64,000 nt of DNA. It comes from Balanoglossus misakiensis (taxonomy: Eukaryota; Hemichordata). Position numbers and translations under genes: made by a program. Positions 58,266-64,000 of the stretch are shown here, piece after piece. Under the pieces are notes generated by a model, which ran no database searches, was not told where the DNA came from, and was given only the letters and a program-made list of their open reading frames with translations. The stretch's first letter is position 1, and the number at the start of each line of letters is the position of its first letter. The stretch covers positions 12,896,001 to 12,960,000 of the forward strand of contig CM082578.2 of the NCBI GenBank assembly GCA_040954595.2, in the 5' to 3' direction.

Positions 58266-59250
58266 GGAATGTAACAAAATCGATCCTTTCTCTGCTGTAA
58301 TCAAGCTCTATTTCATGATGCGATAGTTCTGTCAACTGACCTTACGACGCTTTCGTTTTGATGGGTATAGTAGGAGGAAACTTCCTGGAATTACCTGCCG
58401 TATTTACATTATGTCATTCATTGCAAACAGCTGATGCACAGCTGATCAGCCCTGTAGCGCCACCAACATGCATGCAGCAGCATACTATCGATGCGCGCCC
58501 TCTAGCGACATTACATCTGATCTAAGATTCCCCAAAAACAAACAAAACAAAAACAAACCACCGAGTCAAATTCGACATTAACAACCCTAGGTTACAATCA
58601 ATGTCACTGGCGATCGCGTTTGTACGGTTGACTTTTTTGTGATGTAATGTTTTCAAATTTATTACATGTATGTGACTACTTTTGCGCATGTTTTAATATC
58701 TTTTTCGCCATTGTCAACACTCTCAAAATACTCTTCTAAATCAAATAAACTACATTGTAATTGTGTTTGATTCCATCCATTGTGTGTCCAGTGCCTATAG
58801 GTCAGAGGCATGCAACCCACACACACTTTGTATAGCAAAGAATAGAAAAGTTTGAAGGATTACATTTTACACAATTTCAGGGGCAGATTTTCGACAAAGC
58901 AGTTTTTTCTGAAAATCTGTCCGTGAGGTTGCATAACGTAGTAAAGAGTCAATAAATGCTCAGACAAACTTAAACTGATTTACATTTATCACTTTTTAAT
59001 CTTCTAGGTGAAAATACAAACACTATGTTTTAAAAAAGACAAAATGCCAGAAACAGGCGAAAATACATGTTTTCAATAAATCTGAAAAATACAACCAAAA
59101 CTGTTGCAGTGATAACAGAAAGGAAAATTTGCCATCATAACATGATTCTTTGACAATGAAAGTCATTTGATAATCATATTGAAACTTGTTTTCAGTGAAG
59201 TGAATAAGTCATTTCAAAATGAGTATGACTTTAACAATAACTTAGAATTT
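58266..59250. other. Spacer between MOV10 and THOC7
   Basis: It contains the presumed MOV10 promoter side and the THOC7 3' UTR. A minus-strand ATTAAA at 58995-59000, about 250 bases after the THOC7 stop, is a candidate poly(A) signal. I see no further gene. Confidence 0.55.
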
Positions 59251-61849
59251 TCAAGAAGTTGTATTCAGTTCCATGGAACTGTCTAATATAGAGCTATCCA
59301 TTGTGCTGTTATCCAGGTCTTCTTTCTCATCCTCTGCAAAAGACAAAAAAAGGAGCGGAGGTGAGTGATACATCATTTTAACAAGAATAAAGGGGGGAGG
59401 GTGCTCTAGTAGAAATCAGACAGGTGGTGTGCGTCACTTCCGTACTGGAATTTCTACCCACTGAACCTCAGATGGGCCAAGATATAATCTGAACCTGGCA
59501 GTTCCAGGACAGTTACACCCATTGGACATTGACCCATACGTTGACCATGATGGAGAAATGTCCATGGGATCAACCGTCCCGATATCACTCTAGACTCTGA
59601 GCTTGGAAATTACATGAAAATGCTTTCAAAGCTTCATGCCCTTTTTTGCACCCTGACTTCCTCAATGTCATTCACAATCTTGTTTCCTGTATATGCACTC
59701 ATCCAAGATAACTACCAGTACATGTATTAAACTTGTTTGTGAGGTGTGTTTTTTTACATGGATGATGCTAAAACCCACCTTCAAGTATTCTCTGTAATTC
59801 ATGTATCGAAGTTATTAAAACGTGGAATTGTTTTCTTCTCATTTCAAGCTGAAATGAAACAAAAAAAAAACATTTGTTAGTAGATCGATCACTAACCATC
59901 TGGTAAAACCATTGTCAAATCATACAAATTCAATGTTGTTTGCCAACAACAAACAGAAAGTGGAAGGAAATCTCAACTCACCTTGTTTGCAAGGGCTTCT
60001 TTTTGTTCGGTTAGAGAATTCAATTCTCTGTCTAATTCTTCGAGTTTTCTGTGAGACAAGAAACACACTGGTCAGTTCTTTCAAAAGACAACATGCTAGT
60101 TACAGTAACTCACTTCAACGTTATTTCCCCTACACAAACAATACCTGTGATTCTATTCATTTCTCAAAACAGCACCATTGGCATGGCTAACATGGACTAG
60201 GGCTTTGTGGAAAGTCAAAATGTTAAAATAGCAAAAACTTTGTGAACAGAGCCGCTTCACTTACTTAAGTGTATCTTGTCTGTCAGGATGTTTCTGTATA
60301 ACTTTGGCCAATGCATCGTATTCTTGTCTGTTTTTCCTGATTCTCTTCGCTTCTTGGAGTTCAGATTTACTGCTGGCTATCTTTTCATGGGCATCACTGA
60401 TGGACTTCTCTGTAAACATTAGAACATCATTACGCATAAGCATTAAAGAAACACAACCTGGTATGAGAAATTACTCTCACAAGGACAACACAGAGAAAAA
60501 CAATCTTTGATGTAGCGCCTAACACTTAGTCAACAAAAGTTGTTGTTTTTTTCAATCCAGCATAAGAGCGACACCGGTATTTAGAACTTACCTATGTCTT
60601 TGTAAATTTGTTCATACTTAGTCATTTCTCTTTGGTTCATATCATAGACCATCTGTGTCTTGGCCATGGAGAATTCGCACTGTGAGATTGTTGACAGCAT
60701 ACGCTGATATGAAGCAGTGCTACACAAACAAACAAACAAACAACAACATTATATGCTATATCAATCAATTATAGAGTGGAGATGGGACATTTCCAGTGTA
60801 AATGACAACAAAAGTACACTGTATTGTCATGGTCCCTCCTACCACGAATGGTACACTCCAAGTTGCAGTTGCTGCAGTGATTGTAGTACTGCTACGTTGA
60901 TAGCGTGCTGGCAGCCCTAGGGTAGGTAGGGCTGCAGACACACCAGTCAACCTAGCAGACACCTGCTACAATCATTGCAGGTGGGGTTTGAACATCCTAC
61001 CACAAACTTACCATTCCTCTTCATTGCCACTTGACTGGCACCATTTGGTGAAACTCTTTAACAAGTTGCTTATTCTCCTGTCATCACCACCACCAACATC
61101 GCCGTCAATCAATAGCCGCTTTCGGATAATTTCATCTTGTGTGGGAAGACAGAAAACGAAAACGTGATTTTTTTTCGACAACATACGTTACCCTCGAGAG
61201 GGCGCAGCTACCCTGCTGAGATGGAAGTCAATATCAACATCATGGTCAACGAACATTTGCAGTTATGTAGTTTTGTGGGATCTGGTTCTCTTAGTGGACA
61301 CGACTATACTCCACGGGCGATAATATGGTTTTTTAGGGTTAGGGTTAGGAGGGTTAGGGTTAGGGTTAAATTCACCCTCACATTGCCACCCCTAACCCTC
61401 CTAACCCTAACCCTAACTCACCCTCATTGCCATGGTATCGTTGCCATGGGGTATAGTCGTGTCCACTAAGAGAACCAGATCCGTTTTGTGGGCAAGTGAA
61501 ACGAAAATCAGGCAATTTATGCATAAATACAGTTAAATTACCCGTTGCCCCAAGGCCTAACCCATTCAGTAACTTTGAAGGGATGCCATACCATTCAGTG
61601 ATAAACAAGATCTGCCACATGCAATATTTGCAGTTCACTTCCAGGCCAAACAAGCAGATGGATCCAAGCATTGAAGCGAGCGAGGTGGCATTTACAACGG
61701 AAGAGATGATTTTAGAACGGTTAAAAACGTAGAAAGCATTTCCAACAGGAATCTGTACACCAAATTTACAGCAGGGCCGTGGTATTCGCAAAAACGTTAA
61801 TCGTAGTCGTAGTCATGCTGAACTTACCATCAGTGATGGAGGCAGCCAT
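59251..61849 (-). CDS. THOC7: THO complex subunit 7
   Basis: Subunit of the nuclear THO complex, which with UAP56 and ALYREF forms TREX and couples transcription to mRNA packaging and export. Seven coding exons in transcript order: 61849-61828, 61135-61012, 60719-60592, 60409-60265, 60048-59982, 59848-59779, 59333-59251. Junctions are in phase and give 212 residues (human 204). The first exon carries only 22 coding bases (MAASITD plus one base). Recognition is firm: DDEIIRKRLLIDGD near the start, YQRMLSTISQCEFSMAKTQ, and RIRKNRQEYDALAKVIQKHP, the last almost invariant in the family. Residues about 75-185 are predicted coiled coil, through which THOC7 pairs with THOC5. The C-terminus is a short acidic/serine tail. 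Intron 1 carries a transposon-like element (61278-61482). It lies upstream of MOV10 on the same strand as a separate gene. Confidence 0.97.
61270..61490. mobile_element. Non-autonomous element of inverted TTAGGG arrays with 8-bp target duplication
   Basis: The 205-bp element (61278-61482) starts GGATCTGGTTCTCTTAGTGG and ends with its reverse complement. It is flanked by identical 8-bp direct repeats GTTTTGTG (61270-61277 and 61483-61490). Inside the terminal repeats the left half carries TTAGGG units on the plus strand (about 61334-61367) and the right half carries CCCTAA units (about 61390-61415), so nearly the whole element is a giant hairpin. Eight-bp duplications are typical of hAT transposons, making a hAT-type MITE the best guess. 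There is no coding sequence. It sits in THOC7 intron 1. Confidence 0.8.
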
Positions 61850-64000
61850 TTTGTACAGTGATCTCTATATCCCAGAATGCCTCGCGGTAAACACACAAGT
61901 GCATCGACTCAACGCATTTCATCACTATTACAAATGATCTAAATCACCAGAATACAATAGCCAAACAAATAGCTGCGAAAGTATCAGGTGAGTATTTTGT
62001 TCAGGTGGTTTATTGTCATAATGATCCGTAAGACACCCATCCACCCATAGCTTCCAGTTTTATAAACAGCCCTTGGTGGTTTGCACTGCCAGTGCCACTG
62101 TAAATAATATTGCTCACGACACCTCAAACGTAAACCCCAGTGTTGGCACGTACGTACGCTCTTAAAATTCATTCATTGTTTATTGGGAAACAAAAGGTTG
62201 CATGTGCATTGCATATGCCCCTTTAAAGCTATGGTGTGCCACCCACGGAAAATATGTGATTGGCTGTATTTTGATTTCCATGGCAACAGTGGTTAAGAGG
62301 GATATATGCATATTGCTGTTTTAGGAATTTAGTGAGGTCTGTGTGTATATTATGACATCCCGCTATTTTGTTACATTTTGACATTTTTTGTCTGTACCTT
62401 GATATTTTCAGTACAAATGACTGTAGATATAAGAATCACACTGAGCAATTTTCCCAAAATTATTTTCTGATATAAAGTAAAAAGTTTCTCAGCCTGGATT
62501 TTTTTGCTGACTTTTTTCAATCAAGTTGTGATGTTCATATATTCATTGATAACTCCGGATGCTTAAAATATGTATCAAACTGATAACACTCACTGCCCAG
62601 CTGGGAAATATTTTATATTTGTAGATGTGGCATCGGTGTCCTCAAGATAAGCATGAAGTTGATGATTAAGCTATTTCAAGGCCCATCTGAAATTTAATTA
62701 GACAACTGTGCACAATACTAGTACTTAATTTGATAATGATATTCAATTAGTTTTTATCTTGTATTAACTGCACAGAAGTCAGACTCTGAAAGATATTTTA
62801 CAAATGTAGACAATTTTATCTTTCTCTGTCAGTGCCTATTATTTACACCCCCTTGTATAAACCATTTTCTGTTCTCACACATTCCAGCTACTCGACTTTC
62901 CCACATTTAAACATTTTGCCACCTGTTCCTGTCATGTGCCTGTAAACAGCTATGTATCATTTGATTTTAACATTTGCAAAGCCACAGGGTAAAGAGAAAT
63001 ATACCATAAATATCCAAGGTATACCCATATAAGTTTGGTTGGATTTTATTGACCGATGACATAACTTCAAAGCATCATCAGTTTGCTTGAAGAGCAAATT
63101 ATATGGTAGCTGATCTAGATTTTGTGATATTTATGTTAGATGACAAGTTGATAAAAATGACAAAATAAGTACAGACAAGTTAATTGATCACCAAGACATA
63201 TGAAAAATAAACTTATAAATTAACTTCAAAGTCATGCTTGATGCTTTAAATACTAAAAATAAACCAATTCACATTACCCCAGGACAAAATTACTTTTTAT
63301 TTTTAGTTCATTCATATGATAATTTGCTTTCTTTTCAAAAGTCAGAATTATTTTTGTTCCATTGTTGTGTATAGCCAAATTTTCTATACACACAGTAATT
63401 GAATAAACTTTTGATATGATTTATACTACATGTGTGAAGGTTGCTGCATAAATGCACAGCATTTTAACTGAACGTGTGGTCTTTCACTGTGGTATGTGCA
63501 TTAATTTTGATATGGTGAGATATTTTCTTTAATGATATACAAGGTGCTAACAATAGCTGATACAGACTGGCAAGATCCAACTGTCTTCAAAAACAACTGT
63601 CTTAATTGCAACTCAGAGATGTATGCAAATTTTAGCGGTAGGTCTCATTTTACCATGGTGATGATATATCATGAACTCCAAGCCACAAGATATTCTTTGC
63701 TCCGCTTCAAACTCAGTCATTATCCTGAAAACAGCTTATCTCCCAAGGTTGGAGGTGCATGCATATACTTGTTTTAACATTCGTACCAATAGAAGATTTT
63801 GCAAGCAGACATACAGCCAGCTTAAAACTGATTATATCAACAATATAGACTTCCAATAAATAGCAAGTAGGCAAACAAGTTGTGACCCCCACTGATTATT
63901 AGGATGATTTCACTCTTTGTTGCAGAAGACATCCTGACACAATGGGTAACTTACAAATAAAGCTGCTCAGCACAAGTCTTATCATTGTAGCATTAATAAC
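61850..64000. other. Upstream flank of THOC7, no recognised gene
   Basis: AT-rich sequence. The THOC7 promoter should lie in the first few hundred bases. The frames at 63532-63859 (+) have no recognisable family or convincing splice signals. I see nothing else to report. Confidence 0.6.

Noticed and set aside
60981-61003. GGTTTGAACATCC resembling a tRNA B box
   Set aside because: No A box, anticodon stem or acceptor stem could be built around it.

Overview
The window is nuclear DNA from an intron-rich animal, most likely a marine invertebrate with vertebrate-like gene structures. Genes are split by GT-AG introns, proteins align well to vertebrate families with the same domain order, the background is AT-rich with many simple repeats, and the only telomere-like repeat is TTAGGG rather than the arthropod TTAGG. 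A deuterostome (hemichordate, cephalochordate or echinoderm) or a lophotrochozoan would fit. I cannot name the species. Family assignments rest on recognised conserved motifs, and exon borders come from splice sites checked for reading-phase consistency; no database search was possible.

Layout. Positions 1-12893 hold no gene I can support, only repeats including a 360-bp foldback. From 12894 to 36087 (+) lie the last six coding exons of a Ca2+/calmodulin-dependent protein kinase I gene, whose N-terminal exons must lie further upstream; its last intron is 18.2 kb. From 36088 to about 41700 is 3' flank. From 42 kb on the region becomes gene-dense: NDUFB11 (-), a mitochondrial complex I subunit; ATRIP (+), the ATR checkpoint partner, head-to-head with NDUFB11; MOV10 (-), an SF1 RNA helicase, convergent with ATRIP; and THOC7 (-), an mRNA-export factor, lying upstream of MOV10 on the same strand. 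Positions 61850-64000 show nothing recognisable. Four of the five genes are complete (THOC7 7 coding exons, NDUFB11 4, ATRIP 13, MOV10 18) and their joined frames are open from ATG to stop.

The genes do not form one pathway: one is signalling, one respiration, one DNA-damage signalling, two RNA biology. I found no defence system, operon-like module or other clearly new system. The more unusual items are a 205-bp transposon-like element in THOC7 intron 1 built of inverted TTAGGG arrays with an 8-bp target duplication, a family of very short TTAA-flanked elements, a MOV10 with an intact N-terminal C2H2 zinc finger, a GC-AG intron in ATRIP with a readable truncated isoform, and several hairpins and motif clusters.
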